Made by a program: the position numbers and the translations under genes. The notes under the pieces are model-generated. The model was given only the letters and a program-made list of their open reading frames with translations. It did not search any database and was not told where the DNA came from. Shown here piece by piece: positions 18,351-25,854 of a stretch of 44,976 bases of DNA. Every line of letters starts with the position of its first letter. Within the stretch, counting starts at the first letter, position 1. Source of the DNA: an uncultured Rubripirellula sp. (lineage in GTDB: Bacteria; Planctomycetota; Planctomycetia; Pirellulales; Pirellulaceae); NCBI GenBank assembly GCA_938045805.1, contig CALIBL010000047.1:1-44976 (forward strand), written 5' to 3'.

Positions 18351-18680
18351 ATGGCTTCTGATGCAGTTTTGGAATTCAGCGACGACAACTTTAGCTCGGA
18401 AGTACTCTCGTCGGATGGCGTCGTTCTCGTCGATTTCTGGGCACCTTGGTGTGGCCCCTGCCGCCAAATCGCTCCAATGATTGATGAGCTGGCAGCAGAA
18501 AATCCATCGGCGAAGATCGGCAAGTTGAACATCGACGACAGCCCAGGAATTGCATCTCAGTACGGAATTAGCAGCATTCCTACGATCTTGATTTTCAAAA
18601 ATGGCGAAATCGCTGATAGCTTTTTGGGGATGCGTCCCAAGGCGGCATTGCAAGAAGCCTTAGACGCTGCTGCGAGCTGA
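18351..18680 (+). CDS. trxA: Thioredoxin
   Basis: A 109-residue cytoplasmic thioredoxin that reduces protein disulfides with electrons from thioredoxin reductase. The active site WCGPC is at residues 33-37 and the cis-proline lies in SSIPTIL; length and fold pattern are standard. The frame runs back to a GTG at 18300, but the ATG at 18351 gives the family-length protein. A near-consensus promoter lies upstream and a hairpin terminator downstream, so it appears monocistronic and strongly expressed. Confidence 0.96.
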   Translation: MASDAVLEFSDDNFSSEVLSSDGVVLVDFWAPWCGPCRQIAPMIDELAAENPSAKIGKLNIDDSPGIASQYGISSIPTILIFKNGEIADSFLGMRPKAALQEALDAAAS

Positions 18681-18754
18681 TTTTGGACTGGTGATATCTG
18701 ACGCGGTTTTCTATTCCTAGGGTCGCGCTGCTATCAACTTCAACACATTTGGCG

Positions 18755-18793
18755 AGCCCGGCACCGCATTGGTGTATCGGGCTTGTTTTGTTT
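18755..18793 (+). terminator. Probable terminator after trxA
   Basis: AGCCCG (18755-18760) pairs with CGGGCT (18778-18783) around an inner CACC/GGTG hairpin, followed by the T-rich tract TTGTTTTGTTT. It lies between trxA and hemL, separating the two units. Confidence 0.6.
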
Positions 18794-18840
18794 CGGTGGC
18801 GATAGACATTTGAGATGGAACACAGAAGGACAACGGTAAC

Positions 18841-20145
18841 GTGACAAAGTCAGAAAACTACTCAGTTGGACCGAACAGCCTCGCCGCCTTTGAACGCGCC
18901 AGGCAGTTGATGCCCGGCGGTGTGAACAGCCCCGCTCGTGCTTTTGGTGCAGTGGGTGGGTCGCCGCTGTTCATCAAGCGTGCCCAGGGACCTTATCTTT
19001 ACGATATTGATGATCGAAAGCTGCTCGATTACATCGGCTCTTGGGGCCCTATGATTCTTGGTCATGCCCACCCAGAGGTCATTGAAGCGGTCATCCAAGC
19101 GACCGGACGCGGCACGAGCTATGGTGCCCCGACGGAAGCTGAGTCTGGTTTAGCTGAGCAAATCATTGAGGCGGTGCCGAGTATCGAAAAAGTACGTTTG
19201 GTGAGTAGTGGAACCGAGGCGACCATGAGTGCGATCCGTGTGGCTCGCGGTGCAACCGGTCGACACAAAATCATTAAGTTTTCCGGCAACTATCACGGTC
19301 ATGTCGACAGCCTTTTGGTCGCCGCAGGTAGTGCCGCCGCAACCCTTGGCGTTCCAGATTCACCCGGGGTTACCCCTGGCGCCGGTCAAGATACTTTGGT
19401 TCTTGAATACAACGACAGCGAAGCCGTTCAACAGGCTTTTGCCTCGCATCCCGGTGAAATTGCTGCGGTGATACTTGAGCCCGTTGTCGGCAACATGGGC
19501 TGTGTTCCGGGTGAACCGAAGTTCTTGAAGACTCTGCGCGAAGAGACACGCAAGGATGGGGCTGTGCTCATTTTTGATGAGGTGATGACGGGCTTTCGTC
19601 TCGCTTTGGGCGGTGCGCAGGAACGTTTTGGAGTCACGCCGGACATGACCACCCTGGGGAAGATCGTCGGGGGTGGAATGCCTTTGGGAGCCTACGGCGG
19701 TCGAACGGATATCATGGATCAGGTGTTGCCGGCGGGTAAGGTCTTCCAAGCGGGAACCCTGAGCGGAAACCCGGTGGCGGTCGCCGCCGGTAGCGCGACT
19801 TTACGTTTGCTAAGAGATGAATCTCCTTATGAATACTTGGATCAGATCGGGGCGAGGTTAGCCTTGGGGGTGGCCAAAGCCGCCAGCGATGCGGGAGTTC
19901 CGCATTGTGTTCAGCAGGTGGGCAGCATGATGACGCTGTTTTTTCAGGCCGAGTCGGTCCGGAATTGGCCCGAAGCGGATCGAAGCAACCGTGAGCATTT
20001 CGCTAAGTATTTCTGGGGGATGATTGATCAATCCGTCTACATGCCATGTAGTCAGTTTGAGGCGTTGTTCATTAGCCGTGAGCACACGGTGGAGATGATC
20101 GACCAAACGATTGAGGCCGCTCAGGCGGTACTTTCAGGTTTCTAG
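18841..20145 (+). CDS. hemL: Glutamate-1-semialdehyde 2,1-aminomutase
   Basis: A 434-residue PLP enzyme that converts glutamate-1-semialdehyde to 5-aminolevulinate in the C5 haem/tetrapyrrole pathway. The opening LMPGGVNSPARAFG is diagnostic. SSGTEATMSAIR binds the PLP phosphate, FDEVMTGFR carries the PLP-ring Asp246, and TTLGKIVGGGMPLGAYGG carries the Schiff-base Lys274. The length matches the family. The start is GTG at 18841; the frame begins MTKSENYSVG. Downstream, 20146-20442 contains no convincing gene. Haem supply fits a cell that makes multihaem cytochromes such as the one at 412-2271. Confidence 0.97.
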   Translation: MTKSENYSVGPNSLAAFERARQLMPGGVNSPARAFGAVGGSPLFIKRAQGPYLYDIDDRKLLDYIGSWGPMILGHAHPEVIEAVIQATGRGTSYGAPTEAESGLAEQIIEAVPSIEKVRLVSSGTEATMSAIRVARGATGRHKIIKFSGNYHGHVDSLLVAAGSAAATLGVPDSPGVTPGAGQDTLVLEYNDSEAVQQAFASHPGEIAAVILEPVVGNMGCVPGEPKFLKTLREETRKDGAVLIFDEVMTGFRLALGGAQERFGVTPDMTTLGKIVGGGMPLGAYGGRTDIMDQVLPAGKVFQAGTLSGNPVAVAAGSATLRLLRDESPYEYLDQIGARLALGVAKAASDAGVPHCVQQVGSMMTLFFQAESVRNWPEADRSNREHFAKYFWGMIDQSVYMPCSQFEALFISREHTVEMIDQTIEAAQAVLSGF

Positions 20146-20442
20146 TTGATCGAGCAATGCGAAGCGATTGCCGACCCCTCTGGAGGGAGTCATTTTGCGA
20201 TGTTTTTTGGCTGATTGGCGAAGAAGAAACGCCTCAGGACCGTTAGAGCTTCGCTAGTGTTCAGTTTTTGCCGCAAATCGCTTGGCACGCGAATCTTTTT
20301 GAACCTTTCCCCCCAAGAGAAGGTGTGTTTTGGGCAGCGACGGCGATACATTATCGACCGACGTGAATCACTCGGACTGACTCGTTGAGCATTCGTTGTG
20401 ATTCGGTTTTCCGCCGATCTTTCCAGACATGAAAGCCTCACG

Positions 20443-21222
20443 ATGTGCTTGCTGGCCGTTCAGTATCGCTTGGTTCCCGAAAGCCCAATCTTGGTCGCCG
20501 CGAATCGCGAGGAGTACTTTGATCGACCTAGTCTTCCGCCATCGATTCAGTCGGGAAAGCCCCGCGTTCTATGCGGGATGGATCAGAAGGGTGGCGGTAC
20601 TTGGCTGGGTGTGAATCAGAACGGTGTTTTCGTTGGTCTCTGCAATCGAGCCACAAGTGTGCCCCTGTTTGGGCAGCGTTCTCGAGGTCTCTTGGCGTTG
20701 GATCTGCTGCGTTGTTCTTCGGCTGATCGAGCGCTTGAAAAGGCTGAGGGTGAGTTCGCCAAAACCCGCTATGATGGCTGTAACATTATCGTTGCCGATG
20801 CCAATAGTGGTTATGCCATTCACGCTGATGAGCGGCAGGAAGTCGTTGAGCTCAAAGATGGATTGAACATCATTGGTGCTCGCAACCTGAACGATCCTGA
20901 GGATCAGCGAGTTCAAATGGCGCGACGCCTGCTCACCCTGCAGACGCTCGATTCGCCGGTCAAATTCCTCGCCGTTGCTAGCAAGGTATTTGCTCGATCT
21001 CCTGTCGGACCTGGTCGTCCAAGCATGGTGGTTCGCAACGGAGATTACGGCACGATCAGCAGCACGCTGATCGCCTTGGGCGTGAAGCCTCGGGATGCTA
21101 TCTATCAATTCAGCAATGGGGCACCGGATCAGGTCAAGTACGAAGATTTTTCGCCGATGCTTCGTGATATTCTTTCTCGCGGACTCCGAGAGGCACGTAC
21201 CAAGGCGAAAGCCCAAGGCTAG
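20443..21222 (+). CDS. NRDE family (TANGO2-like) protein
   Basis: A 259-residue member of the NRDE/TANGO2 family, whose bacterial role is unsettled; animal TANGO2 has been linked to haem and lipid handling. The start ATG at 20443 places Cys at position 2 (MCLLAV), the conserved potential N-terminal nucleophile of this Ntn-hydrolase-like fold, so the longer frame from 20398 is rejected. The family motif NRDE appears here as NREE at residues 21-24, with GGGTWLGVN and YGTISSTLIAL further along. It follows hemL after a gap of about 300 bases on the same strand, an order that may be meaningful given the haem link but is weak evidence. Confidence 0.88.
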   Translation: MCLLAVQYRLVPESPILVAANREEYFDRPSLPPSIQSGKPRVLCGMDQKGGGTWLGVNQNGVFVGLCNRATSVPLFGQRSRGLLALDLLRCSSADRALEKAEGEFAKTRYDGCNIIVADANSGYAIHADERQEVVELKDGLNIIGARNLNDPEDQRVQMARRLLTLQTLDSPVKFLAVASKVFARSPVGPGRPSMVVRNGDYGTISSTLIALGVKPRDAIYQFSNGAPDQVKYEDFSPMLRDILSRGLREARTKAKAQG

Positions 21223-21480
21223 ACGAGCGGGACGGTGAGTTTGACGGTTACGCGGTATTGCTTGATCATCATTCGCTTCGGCATCCAAATGATTAGGCTG
21301 CATCTCGGTTGCATGGCATGCCGATAACCCATCTGGGGTAATCTTCCAGCGTGCTGCGCATTCATCGTCTCAACATCACTGGTGTACCCCGAATGTCCGG
21401 TGTACCCCTGATGCGATCACTCAGTCTTTGACGGTGCTGGGAGACGTGTCCGGTCCAAAAAGTGAAGTTAGGTTGGGTTT

Positions 21481-22446
21481 GTGGGCGAGATGATTGACCA
21501 ATTGCAAGATGCAACGTGCATGGTAACCGGTGGGGCTGGATTCATTGGTTCTCATTTGACTCATGCTTTATTACAAGCCGGGGCTAGTGTCCGTGTGCTT
21601 GACAATTTAAGCACAGGATTTGAGAAGAACCTTCAGGGTTTAGCAACGGATCACGTTGAGTTTGTTCGAGGAGACGCATCGGATCGAGAGACGGTCAAGC
21701 GGGCAATGGAAGGGGTTGATTACGTTTTTCATCAAGCGGCGATGGCGAGTGTTCCTAGAAGCATCCGTGAGCCGGCGTTGTGTCATTCTTGGTGTGCTAC
21801 CAGCACGGTTGAGCTTTTGCACGCGGCTTCAGAGGCGGGTGTGAAGCGATTGGTACTCGCTTCCACTAGCGCTGCCTACGGTGATTCTCCGTTTGTTTCA
21901 AAACGCGAGTCGGATGCGGTCGCGCCTTTGTCTCCCTATGCTGCAGCGAAGCTCGCGGCGGAGGCTTATTGCCGAGCATTTGTCACGAGCTTCTCCATGG
22001 AGGCGGTGATCCTTCGTTATTTCAATGTGTTCGGGCCTCGCCAAGATCCCCAAAGCGAATACAGTGCGGTCATCCCGCGATTTGTTTCCATGATTTTGTC
22101 CGGCAAGCGTCCAATCATTTATGGCGATGGGGAGCAGTCCCGTGATTTCGTTTTTGTCGGGGATGTCGCAAGAGCAAACCTGTTGGCAGCGACAACACCG
22201 GGGGTTTCTGGGAGTACCTTCAACATCGGAAGAGGCGAGCGAACGTCACTTCTCGAGCTTTTAACCAAGCTCAGCGACATTCTCGGCAAGCAAATCGAGC
22301 CGATTCATGAGCCAGCTCGAGTGGGTGACATTCGCGATTCACTCGCGGATATCAATCAAGCGAGATCTCATCTGGGGTTTGATCCTCAGGTGTCAATTTA
22401 TGACGGTCTGGCTCAGAGTGTCGATTACTACAGAAGCGTCATTTAA
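21481..22446 (+). CDS. UDP-sugar 4-epimerase (WbpP-like extended SDR)
   Basis: A 321-residue extended SDR that likely interconverts UDP-GlcNAc/UDP-GalNAc or UDP-Glc/UDP-Gal for surface polysaccharides. TGGAGFIGSH is the NAD motif (16-25). LASTSAAYGD has the catalytic Ser, SPYAAAK gives Tyr153 and Lys157, and YFNVFGPRQDP and EPARVGDIRDSLADI are typical of the WbpP group. The GTG at 21481 is chosen with weak support (AGGTTGGG upstream); an ATG at 21490 is equally possible. It is convergent with the FlgI-HEAT gene, 21 bases between stops. The 258-base upstream gap holds a short near-repeat of GTGTACCCC (about 21380-21412) and nothing else I can name. Confidence 0.9.
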   Translation: MGEMIDQLQDATCMVTGGAGFIGSHLTHALLQAGASVRVLDNLSTGFEKNLQGLATDHVEFVRGDASDRETVKRAMEGVDYVFHQAAMASVPRSIREPALCHSWCATSTVELLHAASEAGVKRLVLASTSAAYGDSPFVSKRESDAVAPLSPYAAAKLAAEAYCRAFVTSFSMEAVILRYFNVFGPRQDPQSEYSAVIPRFVSMILSGKRPIIYGDGEQSRDFVFVGDVARANLLAATTPGVSGSTFNIGRGERTSLLELLTKLSDILGKQIEPIHEPARVGDIRDSLADINQARSHLGFDPQVSIYDGLAQSVDYYRSVI

Positions 22447-22467
22447 TGGATTTGCTCGCGGCAAGAG

Positions 22468-24192
22468 TCAGTCGAGAGATTCGAGGGTGACGATTTCCGG
22501 TTCGCTATCACTGTTTTCCGCCTCGTCTCGATAATACGTTCTGACTGAAGGCGGCAGGGGGCTGATTGCGAGTTGATCTTGAATGAAGCCTTGGTTCTTT
22601 GCTTCTCGGAGCATGTTGATCACGTCGCCATAGCATCCTCCCACTTGAACGACTCCCGCGATGACGTCATCGAGTGAGTTCGATACCACTACTCGTCGGT
22701 CCTGTTCACCCGCTTGGAAGCGGCTAATTCGCAAGAGCTCTTCTGGATGATTGGGATCAGGCTTGATCATGATCCCACCGGGTAGCATGAGGAAGGTTGA
22801 GATCTTGATGGGGTTAACCTCGCCAATCAGCACCACTTCGGGTTCTTCATCGAGAGAAACGGCGATGGCCGGTGAGCTTTGTGAGGGAAGCTCATAAAGT
22901 GTGAGCGGGCCAAGTTCGCTACCGCCTAAAACGGCTTTTCCATCGATTCTTCGACGGATCGAACAGAATGCTCCGTAGCGTGTTTCCAAACTTGGTTCAT
23001 TGGTCAGCCGTCGCAGTGCATCAATCGCGAGTTGTTGTTCGACGCCTTGAAGAGCGATCAGCGATGAGTACCGGAAGGCAGCGACTTCCCGTGCTGCAGC
23101 CTCGAGCGGTTCGATCGACTCCACGCGGTCTAGATAAGCGAGTGCTTCTGCTGCGTAGAAGCGTAGTTCAGGATTACTGACTTCTAGGCCATCAAGCAGG
23201 GTTGGCACTGCACTTTCTCCGAGAGCCTCAAGCTGGAGTGCGGCGTCGGCGGCGGTTTCTGGTGACTGAAGTCTGAGGGCAAGATCAGCAAGTCTTTCTT
23301 GACGACCGCTCATCTCGGCCTTGATACCGATGGCGTGGATGACTTGCATCATCCGCGGCACGTTGTCTCGGTATCGGGGGTGAACCTCAATCTCAATGAA
23401 ATCATCCTCAATGGCTGTCGCAATCCCTCGGCGAGTTGTTCCATCAAAGAAGAAGAGTCGTCGGTTAATCGCATCTGCGATCGCTTTGGAAAGTTTTGCG
23501 TGTTGGTATTCCGGTCTGAGGATCAGGCCCAGTTTTCGAGTGACTTGAACGCGTCCACCGGAGAGGATTCGTCCTTCGTTGCGAAGGGTCTCATCTTCAT
23601 TGGGCTGATAGTCGGCCCTAGTCAGGATCGAGCCTTGGCCGATGGCGAGCACGTCACTTTGGCGAACAATGTTTTGAAGCATCCTCTGCTCTCGAAGTCG
23701 CGTGTCCAATAACCAGCCATGATGGAGGTCAGAAACTCGACTTTCTTTGGGGGCGACGACGCGAATGTCGATCAGGTCACCGCGTTTTGCTCCCGGCGGA
23801 ATTAACGCCAAGACTCTTACCAGTGCGGTGTCGTCTGTTTCGAGCCATTGGTTGGGGGCGATCACATCATGTCGCTTCATCTCTTCGAGAAGTTGATCCC
23901 GAAAAACGGAGGGATCTGGTGGACCGCCGGTGCCCGGTAGTGCGTTGACGGCTCCTACGCCTTCGATTCGCAGAGGACGAAGACCCTGGATCACCGTTCC
24001 ATCACGAACCAAATCCGGTGGTTCGGGAGCTCGCATCAACTCCCTGAGCTTTGCCTCGTTCTCGGCCTCTTCGAATCGGCCCGGAAACAGAGAGTTGCAG
24101 CCACTACTGAGCAGAACCATCAATGCCAGAAGTGGCAGCATCGATAAAGCTGACGTTCGGTAGGTCGAAAGTTGTGGAACTGAGGTGGGCAT
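22468..24192 (-). CDS. Lipoprotein with FlgI-like N-terminal region and HEAT-like repeats
   Basis: A 574-residue predicted lipoprotein. The signal peptide ends in LLSSGC (Cys32). Residues about 60-290 resemble the flagellar P-ring protein FlgI: VGAVNALPGTGG, a PPGAKRGDLIDIRVVA stretch like the FlgI core, and IGQGSILTR with an alternating beta pattern. Residues about 300-430 are short alpha repeats (AADAALQLEALGESAVPTLL, LRFYAAEALAYL) of the HEAT/PBS-lyase type. The C-terminus is an uncharacterised mostly beta region. No flagellar gene lies nearby. The similarity to FlgI is my reading and needs a profile search. The gene has no same-strand neighbour in the window close enough to form an operon. 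Confidence 0.7.
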   Translation of the reverse strand: MPTSVPQLSTYRTSALSMLPLLALMVLLSSGCNSLFPGRFEEAENEAKLRELMRAPEPPDLVRDGTVIQGLRPLRIEGVGAVNALPGTGGPPDPSVFRDQLLEEMKRHDVIAPNQWLETDDTALVRVLALIPPGAKRGDLIDIRVVAPKESRVSDLHHGWLLDTRLREQRMLQNIVRQSDVLAIGQGSILTRADYQPNEDETLRNEGRILSGGRVQVTRKLGLILRPEYQHAKLSKAIADAINRRLFFFDGTTRRGIATAIEDDFIEIEVHPRYRDNVPRMMQVIHAIGIKAEMSGRQERLADLALRLQSPETAADAALQLEALGESAVPTLLDGLEVSNPELRFYAAEALAYLDRVESIEPLEAAAREVAAFRYSSLIALQGVEQQLAIDALRRLTNEPSLETRYGAFCSIRRRIDGKAVLGGSELGPLTLYELPSQSSPAIAVSLDEEPEVVLIGEVNPIKISTFLMLPGGIMIKPDPNHPEELLRISRFQAGEQDRRVVVSNSLDDVIAGVVQVGGCYGDVINMLREAKNQGFIQDQLAISPLPPSVRTYYRDEAENSDSEPEIVTLESLD

Positions 24193-24535
24193 GGTGTCCG
24201 TTGACGTCCTGTCGTTTGCAACCGCGATGCCAGCTCACTTTTATCAGTGAGTAGGTAAAGTGATTTGTTGGAGCTGTAGGGCGAGATGACCCCTGCGCAT
24301 CGGTGACCGCTGGTATCGGTGACCGCTGCGCATCGTTGTTCAATAGCGGCTTTTGGTGTTCCAGAGCAAGATCAGGCGAAGATCGATCGATCGCTCAAGA
24401 TCAGCGTTTTTGCGGAAAAAAAGGTTCTTGGAACTAATTTCCGCGGCCGACCGATTCAGCATTGCCGACAAATGTTGCGTGATCCGTACCGATTTCCCGC
24501 TTGAAAACAGTTTGTTTTCCTCCGGATTGAAGCTC
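24193..24535. other. Non-coding stretch upstream of the rpsL promoter
   Basis: This lies between the divergent FlgI-HEAT gene and the str operon promoter. It contains a 16-base-period tandem repeat (24299-24328) and no ORF with a credible start or ribosome binding site. I see no clear promoter for the minus-strand gene. Confidence 0.5.
24299..24328. repeat. Two-copy tandem repeat, 16-base period
   Basis: ATCGGTGACCGCTG occurs at 24299-24312 and again at 24315-24328, separated by GT. The flanks both read CTGCGCATCG, so the whole block sits inside a longer direct repeat. Confidence 0.75.
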
Positions 24536-24563
24536 TTGACAGAAAAATTACAGCGGGGATACT
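24536..24563 (+). promoter_or_regulatory. Probable sigma-70 promoter of rpsL-rpsG
   Basis: TTGACA (24536-24541), a 16-base spacer and GATACT (24558-24563), 4 of 6 matches to TATAAT. The predicted transcript would have a leader of about 180 bases before the rpsL ATG. Confidence 0.65.
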
Positions 24564-24659
24564 CTTCGGTTCGCTCGACTCCGTCTTGCGTTCAATGCAT
24601 GCAATCAAAGTTGAGGTCGCCCCGAAAAGTGGCCCAAATGCCGGCAAAACGGTGTCAAT

Positions 24660-24733
24660 TCGAGTAATGAAACTCGACTGCGTCCCATCAACGGGGCGTG
24701 GGTCAGATATTCCATAGTGTGGATTAACCCCAC
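24660..24733 (+). promoter_or_regulatory. Structured rpsL leader (three small hairpins)
   Basis: TCGAGT/ACTCGA (24660-24665 with 24672-24677), CGTCCC/GGGGCG (24681-24686 with 24693-24698) and GTGG/CCAC (24719-24722 with 24730-24733) follow each other just before the rpsL start. They may be a ribosomal protein control region; no known family is recognised. Confidence 0.35.
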
Positions 24734-24748
24734 CAGAACGATAGTTTT

Positions 24749-25114
24749 ATGCCCACAATTAACCAACTTGTCCGCAAACGCCGGAAACTGAAAAAGAGTC
24801 AAAGTAAGTCTCCAGTGCTTGAAAAGTGCCCGCAGAAGCAAGGTGTTTGCCTGCAGGTGCGTACGATGACCCCGAAAAAGCCGAACTCGGCTCTTCGAAA
24901 AATTTCGCGTGTTCGCTTGAGCAACGGGAAAGAGGTCACCGTTTACATTCCGGGCGAAGGGCACAACTTGCAAGAGCACTCGATTGTTCTCGTGCGTGGC
25001 GGTCGGGTTCGTGACCTTCCTGGTGTTCGCTATCAGGTTGTTCGCGGATCGCGTGATGCTCTCGGTGTTGAGGGTCGTAAGCAGTCACGAAGTCGTTACG
25101 GTGCGAAGAAATAG
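24749..25114 (+). CDS. rpsL: 30S ribosomal protein S12
   Basis: A 121-residue protein of the small-subunit decoding centre. The family motifs [21 protein letters not shown] and DLPGVRY are intact. Lys43 is present, but the residue usually Lys88 is Arg ([10 protein letters not shown]; codon CGT at 25010-25012), the same change that gives streptomycin resistance in other bacteria. The first gene of a split str operon: rpsG follows after 122 bases. It is probably driven by the TTGACA promoter at 24536. No rpoC lies upstream, unlike many bacteria. Confidence 0.98.
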   Translation: MPTINQLVRKRRKLKKSQSKSPVLEKCPQKQGVCLQVRTMTPKKPNSALRKISRVRLSNGKEVTVYIPGEGHNLQEHSIVLVRGGRVRDLPGVRYQVVRGSRDALGVEGRKQSRSRYGAKK

Positions 25115-25168
25115 TTCGTACACGTTGCCTGATGACGTCGCTTGAAGCAGGTCGCAGGCGGAAGCATG

Positions 25169-25196
25169 TCGAGCGTCGATTGTTGTTGACGCTCGG
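25169..25196 (+). promoter_or_regulatory. Intercistronic rpsL-rpsG hairpin
   Basis: CGAGCGTC (25170-25177) pairs perfectly with GACGCTCG (25188-25195) around a 10-base loop, and a T-G wobble extends it. There is no T-run, so it is not a terminator. In E. coli the S12-S7 intercistronic RNA binds S7 for feedback control; this could be an analogous site, inferred from position only. Confidence 0.45.
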
Positions 25197-25236
25197 AAAA
25201 CCAAATTAATTACACATTGTTTTGTAAGAACTGAAG

Positions 25237-25713
25237 ATGGGTCGAATCACGTCCAGTCGCTCGCAGCTAAAGGGTGACCCCAAACATAACTCTCTCCTCG
25301 CCAGCAAGTTCATCAACTGTTTGATGTTGGATGGCAAAAAGACCACCGCTCAGCGAGTCTTCTATGACGCGTTGGAAGAAATCTCACGGCGTAACGAAGC
25401 CGCTGATTCTTCTTCCATCGAAGTATTTGAAGCTGCCGTAGAGAATGTGAAGCCTTACATCGAAGTTCGCAGCAAGCGAGTGGGTGGTGCGAGCTATCAG
25501 GTTCCAATGCAGGTCAATCGAGCTCGTCAACAGAGTCTTGCGATTCGCTGGATTCTTGGTGCGGTTCGCGACAAGAAGGGTCGCCCAATGCATTTGAAGC
25601 TAGCCGATGAACTCCTGTCGGCATACAAGAAAGAAGGCGTTGCATACACCAAGCGTGAAAATACGCACCGCATGGCGGACGCCAATAAGGCATTTGCTCA
25701 CTTCGCTTGGTAG
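25237..25713 (+). CDS. rpsG: 30S ribosomal protein S7
   Basis: A 158-residue primary 16S rRNA-binding protein of the small-subunit head. It shows [40 protein letters not shown] (here [10 protein letters not shown]) and the C-terminal [20 protein letters not shown], all standard for S7. It is the second gene of the rpsL operon, and a perfect-stem terminator follows 28 bases after the stop, cutting it off from fusA. Confidence 0.98.
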   Translation: MGRITSSRSQLKGDPKHNSLLASKFINCLMLDGKKTTAQRVFYDALEEISRRNEAADSSSIEVFEAAVENVKPYIEVRSKRVGGASYQVPMQVNRARQQSLAIRWILGAVRDKKGRPMHLKLADELLSAYKKEGVAYTKRENTHRMADANKAFAHFAW

Positions 25714-25740
25714 AGCGATTTTGATGCAGAATCTTATTTT

Positions 25741-25771
25741 AACCGCGACGTATCGGCGTCGCGGTTTTTTT
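25741..25771 (+). terminator. Rho-independent terminator between rpsG and fusA
   Basis: AACCGCGACG (25741-25750) and its exact complement (25757-25766) flank TATCGG and run into seven T. A textbook terminator that ends the rpsL-rpsG unit. Confidence 0.93.
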
Positions 25772-25854
25772 GTGGTTACTAGCTTGCTAACCTGTCCATA
25801 GGTCAGCTTGCAAGCCTGTTTCGTTCACGTTGAGTTATCTGAAGTTGAAATCGC

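Noticed and set aside
20190..20441. Minus-strand 83-residue ORF between hemL and the NRDE gene
   Set aside because: No recognisable domain, no ribosome binding site, Arg/Lys-rich composition typical of an off-frame reading.
24456..24647. Minus-strand ORF over the rpsL promoter
   Set aside because: It overlaps a strong promoter and leader on the other strand and has no protein-like features.
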